Assembly (NCBI RefSeq): GCF_945956895.1 | Contig: NZ_CAMFJF010000001.1 | Location: forward strand, 186,001-250,000 | Length of the DNA stretch: 64,000 nt | Source of the DNA: an uncultured Allobosea sp. | GTDB taxonomy: Bacteria > Pseudomonadota > Alphaproteobacteria > Rhizobiales > Beijerinckiaceae | Direction of reading: 5' to 3' | Part shown: piece after piece, positions 53,559 to 62,677 of the stretch | Position numbering within the stretch: position 1 is the stretch's first letter | How the letters are laid out: each line of letters starts with the position of its first letter | The notes under the pieces: model-generated | What the model saw: the letters and a program-made list of their open reading frames with translations, nothing else | The model's database searches: none | What the model was told of the DNA's origin: nothing | Made by a program: the position numbers and the translations under genes

Positions 53559-54173
53559 TCAGCCTTCGCTCTTCTCCCCAAGCCGCTTCACGGCGGCGTG
53601 GCCGCGCGCGTCCATGAAGAGATGGACCTTGTTCTGGAAGCCGGTGTCGTCATGGGCTGCGAGAAGGGCTGCGTGGTCGGCACAGGCGGTGCAGAGATCC
53701 TCGACCCAGGGCTGCTCGGCCTTGCCGAAATCGTTGAGCACATAGGCGTGGACCAGGGCCTTGTCGCCGGGATGGCCGATGCCCATCCGCACGCGGCGAT
53801 AGTCGTTGCCGATCGCCGCGGTGGTCGAGCGCAGGCCGTTATGGCCGGCGTTGCCGCCGCCGAGCTTCACGCGCAGCTTGGCGGGCGCGAGGTCGAGTTC
53901 GTCATGGAAGACGACGACATCGGCGGGCGCGATCTTGAAGAAGCGCGCGGCCTCGCCGATCGCGCGGCCCGACTCGTTCATATAAGTCTGCGGCTTGAGC
54001 AGGATGACCTTTTCGCCGCCGATCGTCGCCTCGCAGGCCTCGGCCTGGAAACGGGAGCGCCAGGGCGAAGCGCGGTGCAGGCGCGCGATCTCGTCCACGG
54101 CCATGAAGCCGATATTGTGCCGGTTGCGGGCATAGCGCGCGCCGGGATTGCCGAGGCCGGCGAAGATCAGCAT
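53559..54173 (-). CDS. pth: Peptidyl-tRNA hydrolase
   Basis: 204 residues. [17 protein letters not shown] contains the catalytic His (residue 19); [13 protein letters not shown] and [12 protein letters not shown] are the other family motifs. It releases peptides from peptidyl-tRNA that drops off ribosomes. Downstream of the L25 gene with a terminator between, so it may be transcribed independently or by read-through. Confidence 0.95.
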   Translation of the reverse strand: MLIFAGLGNPGARYARNRHNIGFMAVDEIARLHRASPWRSRFQAEACEATIGGEKVILLKPQTYMNESGRAIGEAARFFKIAPADVVVFHDELDLAPAKLRVKLGGGNAGHNGLRSTTAAIGNDYRRVRMGIGHPGDKALVHAYVLNDFGKAEQPWVEDLCTACADHAALLAAHDDTGFQNKVHLFMDARGHAAVKRLGEKSEG

Positions 54174-54245
54174 GGCGGGACTCCGGCAGGCTTGTCAGTT
54201 CAGCATCGGCTTCGTCCAGAAACCAGGTTTCGGTCCGATGCCATA

Positions 54246-54274
54246 GCAAAACGGCCGGGGGGGGACCCGGCCGT
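54246..54274 (-). terminator. Rho-independent terminator of rplY
   Basis: On the minus strand, ACGGCCGGG pairs with CCCGGCCGT around a short G/C loop and is followed by TTTT (plus-strand AAAA at 54248-54251). It lies 47 bp after the L25/Ctc stop. Confidence 0.75.
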
Positions 54275-54320
54275 CGCGTGATCGTTCCGGATGGAAGCGG
54301 CGCCCACAGGCGCCGTTTCA

Positions 54321-54935
54321 TCAGGCCTTGGCTTCGGTCTCGGCAGCCGCGTCGGCGGCCGGCTCGGCCTCGACGGTCGGCGCGGAGATCGTGACGATCG
54401 TGGCCTCGGCGCCGATGGTGAGCTTGGCCCCGGCCGGGAGCTTGATCGCATCGGCATGGATCGAGGCGCCGACGTTCAGGCCGGCGACCGACACGTCGAT
54501 GGACTCCGGAATGCTGTCCGGCTCGACGGTGACTTCGAGGGCATGCTCGACGATCTGGACCAGGCCGCCGGCCTTGACGCCGGGGCTCTTCTCCTGACCG
54601 ACGACGTGAACCGGGACCTGGACCGTGACGGTCTGGCCCTTGGCGACGCGCAGGAAGTCGACATGGATCGGGAAATCCTTGACCGGGTCGAGCTGGTAAT
54701 CGCGCGGAATGACGCGCTGCTTCTTACCGGCGACGCTGATCTCGAAGATCGTGGTCAGGAAGTGGCCGCCGAAAATCAGCTGGCGGGTCTTGTTGGCGTC
54801 GAGCGCGATGGCTTCGGGAGCGGCGCCCCCACCATAGATCACGGCAGGCGTCTGGCCCTGGCGGCGAACAGCACGGGCGGCCCCCTTGCCGACCTGTGCG
54901 CGCGCCGAAGCCTCGATTTGCTTCACGGCGGTCAT
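54321..54935 (-). CDS. rplY: 50S ribosomal protein L25 / general stress protein Ctc
   Basis: 204 residues from ATG 54935 (SD AAGGA; the longer frame to 55010 crosses a hairpin). The N-terminal 5S-rRNA-binding L25 domain (IEASARAQVGKGAARAVRRQ, TPAVIYGGG, DPVKDFPIHVDFLRV) is followed by the TL5/CTC C-terminal beta domain and an Ala/Glu-rich tail. Length is normal for the two-domain CTC form. It binds 5S rRNA in the central protuberance of the ribosome. Confidence 0.94.
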   Translation of the reverse strand: MTAVKQIEASARAQVGKGAARAVRRQGQTPAVIYGGGAAPEAIALDANKTRQLIFGGHFLTTIFEISVAGKKQRVIPRDYQLDPVKDFPIHVDFLRVAKGQTVTVQVPVHVVGQEKSPGVKAGGLVQIVEHALEVTVEPDSIPESIDVSVAGLNVGASIHADAIKLPAGAKLTIGAEATIVTISAPTVEAEPAADAAAETEAKA

Positions 54936-54965
54936 GTTGGATGTCCTTGACTTGTAAAATGACAA

Positions 54966-54983
54966 GGCCGCCTCAGGGCGGCC
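54966..54983 (-). promoter_or_regulatory. Attenuator-like hairpin in rplY leader
   Basis: GGCCGCC-CTGA-GGCGGCC on the minus strand, followed by TTGTCATTTTA, 31 bp before the rplY start. A short stem plus a loose T-rich tail resembles a leader terminator; autoregulation by L25 is possible but unproven. Confidence 0.4.
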
Positions 54984-55070
54984 ATCGGATGGCGCGCTCA
55001 GAGCCTCCAAGGGTGTCAGCCGAGCGCGAGGGTGCTCATAGGCGAAAACGGCCGCGATCTCAAGCCCGGC

Positions 55071-56918
55071 TCAGGCCGCGTTCGCGACGAGGCCTGGAAC
55101 GGTCGCATGCGCCGGCCGGGCGAAGCACCGCAGCCATTCGCGGATCACCGAAGCGGGGACCGGCGGGGAATACAGATAGCCCTGGCCGTGGCGGCAGCCC
55201 ATTTCGGCGAGGCGCTCGGCCTGTTCCTGCGTCTCGATGCCCTCCGCGACGATCTTCATGCCGAGGCGGCTGGTCATCGTCAGCAGCGCCTCGATGATGA
55301 TCTCGCTGCGCGTGCCGCTATCGATCGAGCCGACGAAGGAGCGGTCGATCTTGATGATGTCGATCGGGAAATCGAGCAGATGGGTCAGCGAGGCGAAGCC
55401 GGTGCCGAAATCGTCGAGTGCGACCGGCGAGCCGCAGGCGCGCAGCGCTTCCATGGTGCGCGCGACGCCGTCCTTGCGGCCGCCCATGAAAACCTGCTCG
55501 GTAACCTCGACCACGAGATGCTGCATCGGCACTGCGGCCTTCTCCAGGATGCGGGCGGCGCGCTGGACCAGATCGCCCTTCTGGAAATCGGCCGAGGTGA
55601 CGTTGATCGCGACATGCTGGAAGTTCAGGCCGCCCGCACGCCACTCGGCCATGTCGGCGGCGACCGCCGTCAGCATCTGGGTGGTGGTGCGATGGGCAAT
55701 CTTCGGGTCACGGAGCGCGTCCTGGAATTCGCCGGCGCTGACGATGCGGCCGTCGTCGAGGCGCATCCGGGCCAGGGCCTCCAGGCCGACGACCTCGGTC
55801 GTGTCGAGCCGGATGATCGGCTGATAATAGGGGATGATGCGTTCGTCGCCGAGCGCGTCGTTGACATCACGACGAACGCTGATGCGCTGCATCATGGCGC
55901 TGCGCAATTTCCTGCGGAAGCGGATATAGCGGCCGCGTCGGGTTTCCTTGGCGTGGTAGAGCGCGAGATCGGCGTTCTGTCGGAGCGTGACGCTGTCCGG
56001 CCCGTCCGCTCCGGCGAGGGCTCCGCCGATGGTGATGCCGGGTTGCAGGCTGTGCCCGTCATGATCGAGCGGCTGTGCCATCGCCCCCAGGGCCGCCGAG
56101 GCGAGGGCGCGCATGCGAACCGGCCCCTCGCAATCGGGGATGAGAACGGCGAATTCGTCGCCGCCGATCCGGCAGGTCAGGCAGCCCGTCAGCGCTGCGT
56201 CCAGCCGCTCTCCGACCTGGGCGATCAAGGCGTCTCCGGCCGCGTGACCGAGCGTGTCGTTGACCAGCTTGAGATGGTCGATATCGATCAGCATCAGCCC
56301 GTAGCGGCGGCCGGCGGCGCTCATCTCGGCGATGGCGCCGTTGAACTGGCTGCGGTTCGGCAGGCCGGTCAGCGTGTCGAAATAGGCGAGCCGGTGATTG
56401 CGGGCGCGGACCTCGTCATGCTCGATGGCGATGGCGCAGAGATGGACGCAGGTCGTGACGATCTGGCGTTCGAGTGCCCGGGCGCGGCGCGGTCTGGTGA
56501 AATAGAAGGCGAAGGCGCCGACGACGCGCCCGTCGCGCGCCTTGATCGGTGTCGACCAGCAGGCACGCAGCCCGAGCGGCAGGACGAGGCTGGCATAGGG
56601 CTCCCAAAGCGGGTCGGTGGCGATATCCGTAACCTCGACCGGTGCGCCGCGATGGACAGCGGTTCCGCAGGAGCCCACTTGGGGGCCGGCAGGCAAGTCT
56701 TTGATACAGCTGACATAATGGGCCGGCAGGCTCGGAGATGCGAGGGGCTGGAGGCGTTGCTGGTCGTCGACGGTCACGACCGAGCAGATGACGCCAGGCG
56801 AGATCGCCTCGGCGCGATGGCACAGGCGCTCCATACACGCGGCCAGCGGCTCACCGCGCGCGATATCTTCAAGAATATCGTTCTGGAGAGCCTGTAGGCG
56901 GCCCGAAGGTCTGGTCAC
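55071..56918 (-). CDS. GAF-GGDEF-EAL cyclic-di-GMP enzyme
   Basis: 615 residues. An N-terminal GAF domain (about 10-165) leads to GGDEF with CRIGGDEF at 250-256 and then EAL (about 350-600) with EAL at 380-382, AINVTSADF, VVEVTEQV, ALDDFGTGF, IKIDRSFVG, AEGIET and GQGYLYSPP. All usual EAL metal/catalytic residues are seen, so phosphodiesterase activity is plausible; GGDEF is also intact, without an obvious RxxD site. No membrane helix. GAF may sense a small molecule or redox state. Confidence 0.9.
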   Translation of the reverse strand: MTRPSGRLQALQNDILEDIARGEPLAACMERLCHRAEAISPGVICSVVTVDDQQRLQPLASPSLPAHYVSCIKDLPAGPQVGSCGTAVHRGAPVEVTDIATDPLWEPYASLVLPLGLRACWSTPIKARDGRVVGAFAFYFTRPRRARALERQIVTTCVHLCAIAIEHDEVRARNHRLAYFDTLTGLPNRSQFNGAIAEMSAAGRRYGLMLIDIDHLKLVNDTLGHAAGDALIAQVGERLDAALTGCLTCRIGGDEFAVLIPDCEGPVRMRALASAALGAMAQPLDHDGHSLQPGITIGGALAGADGPDSVTLRQNADLALYHAKETRRGRYIRFRRKLRSAMMQRISVRRDVNDALGDERIIPYYQPIIRLDTTEVVGLEALARMRLDDGRIVSAGEFQDALRDPKIAHRTTTQMLTAVAADMAEWRAGGLNFQHVAINVTSADFQKGDLVQRAARILEKAAVPMQHLVVEVTEQVFMGGRKDGVARTMEALRACGSPVALDDFGTGFASLTHLLDFPIDIIKIDRSFVGSIDSGTRSEIIIEALLTMTSRLGMKIVAEGIETQEQAERLAEMGCRHGQGYLYSPPVPASVIREWLRCFARPAHATVPGLVANAA

Positions 56919-57024
56919 GACATGTCCGGCCGGGTTCGTCGAAGAACCGGCTTCCTATCGGGGATGCCTTAAGTTCAGGTTGAGGAGCCGCTTCAAAGTT
57001 TGCGTGGGGTTGTGGTGCCCGGAT

Positions 57025-57588
57025 TCAGGCCGCAACAAGGCCCAGCCGCTCGTCGCGGCGCCGCAGCAGATGCATCAGCGGCAGCGCGAGCAGCACCATC
57101 CAGGCCTTGCCGATGATCTGGCCGGCGAGGAAGTCGAGGCTGCCGAAGGCGAGATACAGGAAGACGAGGCTGTCGACGACGAGGCCGATGACGCTGGACG
57201 CGAAGACGGCCGTGACGAAGCGCCGGCGCTGGAGCGGCGTGTAGACCGCGAAATCGGCAAGCTCCGACAGCAAGAAGGCGGCAACCGAGGCCAGCACGAT
57301 GGCCGGCGGCGCTAGCATCGCCGAGATCAGCGCGCCCGCCGCGATGGCGCCGAGGCCGGCGAGCGGGCCGAGGCGGCGCTGGACGATGTCGCGGAGTACG
57401 AGGGCAAGCCCGACCATCAGGACGCCGCTCGGCGCCATGATGCCCGGCCAGACCGGGACGAGGCAGGGACCATTCGGCACGCAGACCGCGCCGGCATTGC
57501 CGATCATCCAGTTGGCGGCGGGAATGGTCAGGCCGAACAGGACGAGGGCGATAACGCCTTCCGTCAGGCGCTGGCGGTCACGGGTCAT
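57025..57588 (-). CDS. VUT-family queuosine precursor transporter
   Basis: 187 residues with about six hydrophobic helices. [41 protein letters not shown] and [17 protein letters not shown] match the YhhQ/VUT family, which imports queuosine precursors (preQ0/preQ1). The start overlaps the queC stop in ATGA. Pairing of de novo synthesis and salvage genes supports the substrate assignment. Confidence 0.85.
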   Translation of the reverse strand: MTRDRQRLTEGVIALVLFGLTIPAANWMIGNAGAVCVPNGPCLVPVWPGIMAPSGVLMVGLALVLRDIVQRRLGPLAGLGAIAAGALISAMLAPPAIVLASVAAFLLSELADFAVYTPLQRRRFVTAVFASSVIGLVVDSLVFLYLAFGSLDFLAGQIIGKAWMVLLALPLMHLLRRRDERLGLVAA

Positions 57589-58304
57589 GGAATAAGTCCA
57601 GTGTCATCGGGGGCTGCGAGATAGGCCGCGAAGCCTTTTGCTCGCAAATCGCATGCCGGGCAATGGCCGCAGCCGTAACCCCAGTCATGCCGGGTCGTCC
57701 TGTCGCCGAGATAGCAGCTGTGGCTGTCCTCGATCACAAGGTTGAGCAGGGGCTCACCGCCGATCGCGCGAGCGAGCGCGAAGGTCTGCGCCTTGTCGCG
57801 CCACATCAGAGGCGTATGCAGCACGAGCCGGCGGTCGAGCCCGAGGCCAAGCGCGACCTGCATCGCCTTGATCGTGTCGTCGCGGCAATCCGGATAACCG
57901 GAATAGTCGGTCTCGCAGACGCCGAGCACGATGTGCTTGAGGTCGCGGCGATAGGCGAGGGCCGCGGCAAAGGTCAGGAAGATCAGGTTGCGGCCGGGCA
58001 CGAAGGTCGTGGGCAGGCCGGTCTCGGCAAAGGCGATCTCGGTCTCGCGGGTCAAGGCCGTCTCGGAGATCGCGCCGAGCGCCTTGAGATCGACGACATG
58101 ATCGGGACCAAGCCGCTTGGCATAGCGGGCCGAGAGCGCCGGCAGCTTGGCGCGGATCGTCTCGCGGCATTCCATCTCGATGCGATGGCGCTGGCCGTAG
58201 TCGAAGCCGATCGTCTCGACCGTCTCGAAGCGGTCGAGCGCCCAGGCCAGGGCCGTGGTGGAGTCCTGGCCGCCGGAGAACAGGACGAGGGCGCGGGAGG
58301 TCAT
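57585..58304 (-). CDS. queC: 7-cyano-7-deazaguanine synthase QueC
   Basis: 239 residues from ATG 58304 (14 upstream in-frame residues belong to the family A repeat). P-loop-like [36 protein letters not shown], and the zinc Cys cluster in CYLG...[14 protein letters not shown] are diagnostic. It makes preQ0 from 7-carboxy-7-deazaguanine. No queE/queD is adjacent; the PTPS-like gene at 12716 is a poor QueD candidate. Confidence 0.94.
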   Translation of the reverse strand: MTSRALVLFSGGQDSTTALAWALDRFETVETIGFDYGQRHRIEMECRETIRAKLPALSARYAKRLGPDHVVDLKALGAISETALTRETEIAFAETGLPTTFVPGRNLIFLTFAAALAYRRDLKHIVLGVCETDYSGYPDCRDDTIKAMQVALGLGLDRRLVLHTPLMWRDKAQTFALARAIGGEPLLNLVIEDSHSCYLGDRTTRHDWGYGCGHCPACDLRAKGFAAYLAAPDDTGLIP

Positions 58305-58315
58305 CGCTGTGTCGC

Positions 58316-58414
58316 CGTCATTGCAAGGAGCGTAGCGACGAAGCAATCCACGGGGACCGGGTCGAACGGTTCAGCCCAGTCTTTCTGGATTGCTTCGCTG
58401 CGCTCGCAATGACG
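58316..58414. repeat. Palindromic intergenic repeat, family A copy 4
   Basis: CGTCATTGCAAGGAGCG...AAGCAATCCACGGGG and TTTCTGGATTGCTTCGCTGC...GCTCGCAATGACG. Lies in the gap between prs and queC, ending 14 bp before the prs stop. Arms are less perfect (CACGGGG versus CTTTCTGG), suggesting decay. Confidence 0.85.
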
Positions 58415-58428
58415 GAGAGCGCGCATGC

Positions 58429-59373
<945 letters not shown>

Positions 59374-59493
59374 GCCGTAGCGCACCGTTGCATTAAGGCT
59401 GAGCAGGGAGGGCCGGCATTGCCGGCTCAATTCGAACGGCTCTTAACAGCGCGGTCGGAAGGAGTCGACCGCTGCAGTGCAATATCGACCGGT

Positions 59494-59514
59494 AAAAAGC
59501 GCAGGGCGCTGCGC
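59494..59514 (-). terminator. Probable terminator of the lipoprotein gene
   Basis: On the minus strand GCGCAG-CGCC-CTGCGC is followed by TTTTT, 45 bp after the lipoprotein stop. The stem is short (6 bp) but U-tract is good. A separate CGCAGCG-T-CGCTGCG palindrome lies at 59535-59549. Confidence 0.5.
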
Positions 59515-59558
59515 CGTGACCCGGAAACCACTGACGCAGCGTCGCTGCGCCGCTCGTG

Positions 59559-60125
59559 TCAGCTCTTCTTCTTCTTCTCGTCCGTCGCGGCGATGCTGGT
59601 GCCGGCCTTGGCAGGCTTCGCGGGCTTCTCGTCGACGGTGAGCGTCTCGACGCCCGGCGCGGTGACGAGGAAGCCGGCGATCGCGTCCATCGAATCCGAG
59701 GCAGCCTTTGCGACGATCGTCCGGTCGATGCCGGCCCAGGGGTCAGAGCCGCCGCTGCGCTTGCCGATGCTCTCGCCCTGCACGCGCTGGGCGCGCTGCT
59801 TGGTCGAATCGTAGACGTCCCAGACGAAGGCGAGCGAGGTCTGGCCGTCCTCGGTCGGCTGGGCCGTGAGATAGCCCTTGACGCGGAAACGCGCCGGCTT
59901 GTTGCCGGGGACGATCTCCATCTTGCGCTCGGCCGCAGCCTCGCCGAGCAGGCCGGCGAAGCTGGTGGTGACGTTTTCCGGCGCGCCGGAGATGCTCTGC
60001 ACCGAGACCGGGACGCCGGGCGCATCGACGCGCGGACGGGCCGCGGTCTGGGTGGTTTCCTGGCAACCGGCGACAGCAAGCGCCAAAACCGGCCCCAGAA
60101 CGAGGCCGCTAAAACGGTTGATCAT
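59559..60125 (-). CDS. Lipoprotein of unknown function
   Basis: 188 residues. A lipoprotein signal (MINRFSGLVLGPVLALAVAGC) with lipobox LAVAGC at Cys21 predicts lipidation and envelope attachment. The body contains SVQSISGAPENVTTSFAGLL, a segment RFRVKGYLTAQPTEDGQTSLAFVWDVYD and a long Lys-rich tail (DEKKKKS). The middle part resembles a small conserved alphaproteobacterial lipoprotein often near prs, as far as I recall. Function unknown. Confidence 0.72.
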   Translation of the reverse strand: MINRFSGLVLGPVLALAVAGCQETTQTAARPRVDAPGVPVSVQSISGAPENVTTSFAGLLGEAAAERKMEIVPGNKPARFRVKGYLTAQPTEDGQTSLAFVWDVYDSTKQRAQRVQGESIGKRSGGSDPWAGIDRTIVAKAASDSMDAIAGFLVTAPGVETLTVDEKPAKPAKAGTSIAATDEKKKKS

Positions 60126-60186
60126 GACGCCTCCCGCCCTTTGGGCTGTGGACTGCTTCGAGATTCCCTGCGCCGCTGTTCTAGGC

Positions 60187-61338
60187 TTAACGGATGACGA
60201 GGTCCAGATCGGGCAGATTCAGCGCCTCGGCGCCACCTTCTCCGACGAGATAGGTCCGGCCCAGGCACATCGCGGTCTCGCTGGCGGAATCCATCAGGAT
60301 CATATGGGCGAACATCACCATGCCCGGCACGATCGGCCAGTCATTCGCCTCGTAGAACATCGGCCAATCCATCCAGGACGGCGTGAACTTGGCACCCAGC
60401 GAATAGCCGCAGGCATTGAGTCGGTGCTGCGCGAGGCCGTGCTCGTCGAAGACGCGGGCATGAGCGGCGAAGACATCGCCGGCGGTGCGGCCGGGCTTGA
60501 GTTCCGCCTCGCAGGCGAGCAGCGCGTCGCGAGCGGCGGCGTGGTAGGGGCGGTGAAGCGGGCGCGGCTCGCCGACGACGACCGTGCGCATCGCGGCGAC
60601 ATGGTAGTGCCGGTCGGTGCCGGCGAATTCGAGGGTGATCTGGTCGTTGGCATCGAGCCGGCGGCGGCCGGACTTGTAGCGGCAGAGCAGGGCGTCGCGG
60701 CCGGAGCCGATGATGAACTCGTTGGCGGGATAGTCGCCGCCGCCCGCGAAGATCGCATTGTGCTGGGCGGCGAGGATCTCGCCCTCGTCGGCGCCGGCCC
60801 GGATCGCAACGAGCGCAGCGCTGTCGGCCGCATCTGCCAGAACGGCGGCGCGCCGGACATAGGTGATCTCCTCCGCCGATTTCACAGCGCGCAGGCGAGT
60901 GACGATCGGCGAGGCGTCGACGAATTCGGCCTGCCCGGCGAAGCGGGCTTCGAGCTTGCGGTCATTCGAGGCGACGAGACCGTAGGATTCGAACTCCACG
61001 CCGATGCGCTTGCCGGCAAGCCCGAGATCGCGGGCGAGGGCCAGCAGGTCGACTGTGGGATCGGCGTCGCGGCCGTCCTTCCAGATGCGGATGTCGCTGA
61101 GATTCGAGGTCTGCTGCGCCTGCCGGAGATCGGCGGAGCGGGTCAGCAGCGCCATGGTTCCATCGGCTTTGACCACGAGGCACTGGAAGAAGCAGAAACC
61201 GAAAGTGTCGTAGCCCGTCAGCCAGAACATCGATTCCTGCTGGAACAGGAAGAGCGCATCGAGACGGTCTTTCTGCATCGCGGCCAGCAGGGCTTCGCGG
61301 CGGCGGGCGAATTCGGCGGGCGTGAAATGCAGGGCCAT
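60187..61338 (-). CDS. M24/creatinase-fold hydrolase without metal ligands
   Basis: 383 residues from ATG 61338 (SD GGAGGAG, 7-base spacing). Creatinase N-domain (FARRREALLAAMQKDRLDAL) plus pita-bread domain. The five M24 metal ligands are not found: LEFAGTDRHYHVAAMRT replaces the two-Asp motif, MVMFAHMIL lacks the first Glu, and LGRTYLVGEGG lacks the last. This pattern is like creatinase and ectoine hydrolase DoeA, which act on C-N bonds without metals, rather than aminopeptidase P. Substrate unknown; no ectoine genes are nearby. Confidence 0.82.
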   Translation of the reverse strand: MALHFTPAEFARRREALLAAMQKDRLDALFLFQQESMFWLTGYDTFGFCFFQCLVVKADGTMALLTRSADLRQAQQTSNLSDIRIWKDGRDADPTVDLLALARDLGLAGKRIGVEFESYGLVASNDRKLEARFAGQAEFVDASPIVTRLRAVKSAEEITYVRRAAVLADAADSAALVAIRAGADEGEILAAQHNAIFAGGGDYPANEFIIGSGRDALLCRYKSGRRRLDANDQITLEFAGTDRHYHVAAMRTVVVGEPRPLHRPYHAAARDALLACEAELKPGRTAGDVFAAHARVFDEHGLAQHRLNACGYSLGAKFTPSWMDWPMFYEANDWPIVPGMVMFAHMILMDSASETAMCLGRTYLVGEGGAEALNLPDLDLVIR

Positions 61339-61478
61339 GGCGCGTCTCCTCCGGGCGGTCGCGCATGTGAGCGCGCCGGCCATCGCCGGGCAAGCCCGAC
61401 ATCCGGTCGCAATTGCGGGCCCCGCTCGGGCTGCCTATAGGCTGTCGTCAGAGAGTTTCGCCCTCAAGGGAGAGAGCC

Positions 61479-61733
61479 ATGGTGAACCCCGGCAACCGCA
61501 TCCTCGACGACATCGCCCGCCTCGCCACCGATGCCGCCGGCGCGGCGCAGGGCGTGCGGCGCGAGGTCGAGACGGTGGTGAAGACGCAGATCGAACGCCT
61601 GCTGCGCGATCTCGACGTCGTCACCCGCGAGGAATTCGAGGCGGTGCGCGAGATGGCGCTGATCGCCCGCGAGGAGAACGACAAGCTCGCCGCGCGGCTG
61701 AAGGCGCTGGAAGAGAAGCTCGGCAAGGCCTGA
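61479..61733 (+). CDS. ubiK: Ubiquinone accessory factor UbiK/BMFP-family protein
   Basis: 84 residues. ILDDIARLATDAAGAAQGVRREVETVVKTQ and VVTREEFEAVREMALIAREENDKL form the BMFP pattern: an amphipathic helix followed by a trimeric coiled coil. UbiK assists UbiJ in late ubiquinone synthesis in E. coli; in other bacteria the family is a membrane-fusogenic protein. Start ATG 61479 has an AGGGAGAG SD. Confidence 0.82.
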   Translation: MVNPGNRILDDIARLATDAAGAAQGVRREVETVVKTQIERLLRDLDVVTREEFEAVREMALIAREENDKLAARLKALEEKLGKA

Positions 61734-62059
61734 GAGCGAGCCGGGGTTGTGCTGAAAGCTCTCCTCGGTTGCTCCTAGGTCATGTCCACAGCCATGTGCT
61801 GTGGACAGCCCTTCGGGGGGATTGAGCCCGCCGGCCGAATCCGCGGAGCTTGGCGCCGTGTTGGGAGCGTCACAGCGCCTGCGCTATCGTCGGTGGAAAG
61901 AATTGATTCGTCGGGCGGATTCGTCCTGCCGCGCCGGATGGGAGCATCTCCGTGAGAGGGGCTCCGGAGGTGTGTTGCGTTCCTTCGGCTTTCCAGTCGC
62001 CGTGTTCCCGTTCTCGAACGCGCCGGATGCGTCAGCATCCGGAAGGTGGACCTTAGGGC
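61734..62059. other. Gap with two perfect hairpins between ubiK and ybjN
   Basis: 326 bp without a gene. GTCCACAGC/GCTGTGGAC (61784-61792 and 61798-61806) is a 9-bp-arm palindrome after ubiK, lacking a T-tract. CCGGATGC-GTCA-GCATCCGG (62023-62042) ends 18 bp before the ybjN start, just ahead of its AAGGTGG. No other structure seen. Confidence 0.5.
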
Positions 62060-62566
62060 ATGATAGACCTCGATATGGATGCCGAGCTGGATCGGCCTTC
62101 CAACCCGCTCGACCTGTTTGAACGCCTTGCCGCTCTCAACGACTGGTCCTTCGATCGCGACAGCGAGGACGAGCTCTCGGTCTCCGTCACCGGCGGCTGG
62201 TCGGAATATCATGTCGCGATCACCTGGCTTGCCGAGGTGGAGGCGCTGCATATCGCCTGCGCCTTCGACCTCAAGGTGCCGGAGCGGCGGCGCAGCGAGG
62301 TGCTGCAGCTCGTCAGCCTCGTCAACGAACAGCTCTGGCTCGGCCATTTCGACCTCTGGAGCAGCGAGAGCGTGGTGATGTACCGCCACGCCCTGCTGCT
62401 CTCCGGCGGCGCCGAGCCGACCGACGAGCAGGCGGCGGCGCTGGTGAAGGCGGCGGTCGAGGCCTGCGAGCGCTACTATCAGGCCTTCCAGTTCGTCGTC
62501 TGGGCCGGCAAGACCGCGAAGGAAGGCATGGAAGGCGCCATCCTGGAGACGGTCGGCGAAGCCTGA
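62060..62566 (+). CDS. YbjN-domain protein
   Basis: 168 residues. LFERLAALNDWSFDRDSEDELSVSVTGGWSEYHVAITW, FDLKVPERRRSEVLQLVSLVNEQLWLGHFDLWSSESVVMYRH and a C-terminal helix region match the YbjN/T3SS-chaperone-like fold family. In E. coli YbjN affects motility and stress tolerance; in Hyphomicrobiales the gene is usually next to proC. Cytoplasmic. 111 bp before proC. Confidence 0.85.
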   Translation: MIDLDMDAELDRPSNPLDLFERLAALNDWSFDRDSEDELSVSVTGGWSEYHVAITWLAEVEALHIACAFDLKVPERRRSEVLQLVSLVNEQLWLGHFDLWSSESVVMYRHALLLSGGAEPTDEQAAALVKAAVEACERYYQAFQFVVWAGKTAKEGMEGAILETVGEA

Positions 62567-62677
62567 ACCGCCGATTCCCTGTGGGCGGGCTTGACCGGAC
62601 GGCTGCGGGACGGGAAGGCTCTCGGCCCTGATCGTCCGGGCAGTGGCCCGCGAAACGCCAAGCCTTGAGAGGCCGTC

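Noticed and set aside
55032-56897. 621-codon plus-strand open frame
   Set aside because: Antisense to the GAF-GGDEF-EAL gene; no recognisable motif.
10696-58414. Repeats as a possible CRISPR array
   Set aside because: The repeats are long palindromes scattered singly between genes, without regular spacers or cas genes.
60187-61338. Xaa-Pro aminopeptidase annotation
   Set aside because: None of the five M24 metal ligands is visible; creatinase/DoeA-like is a better fit.
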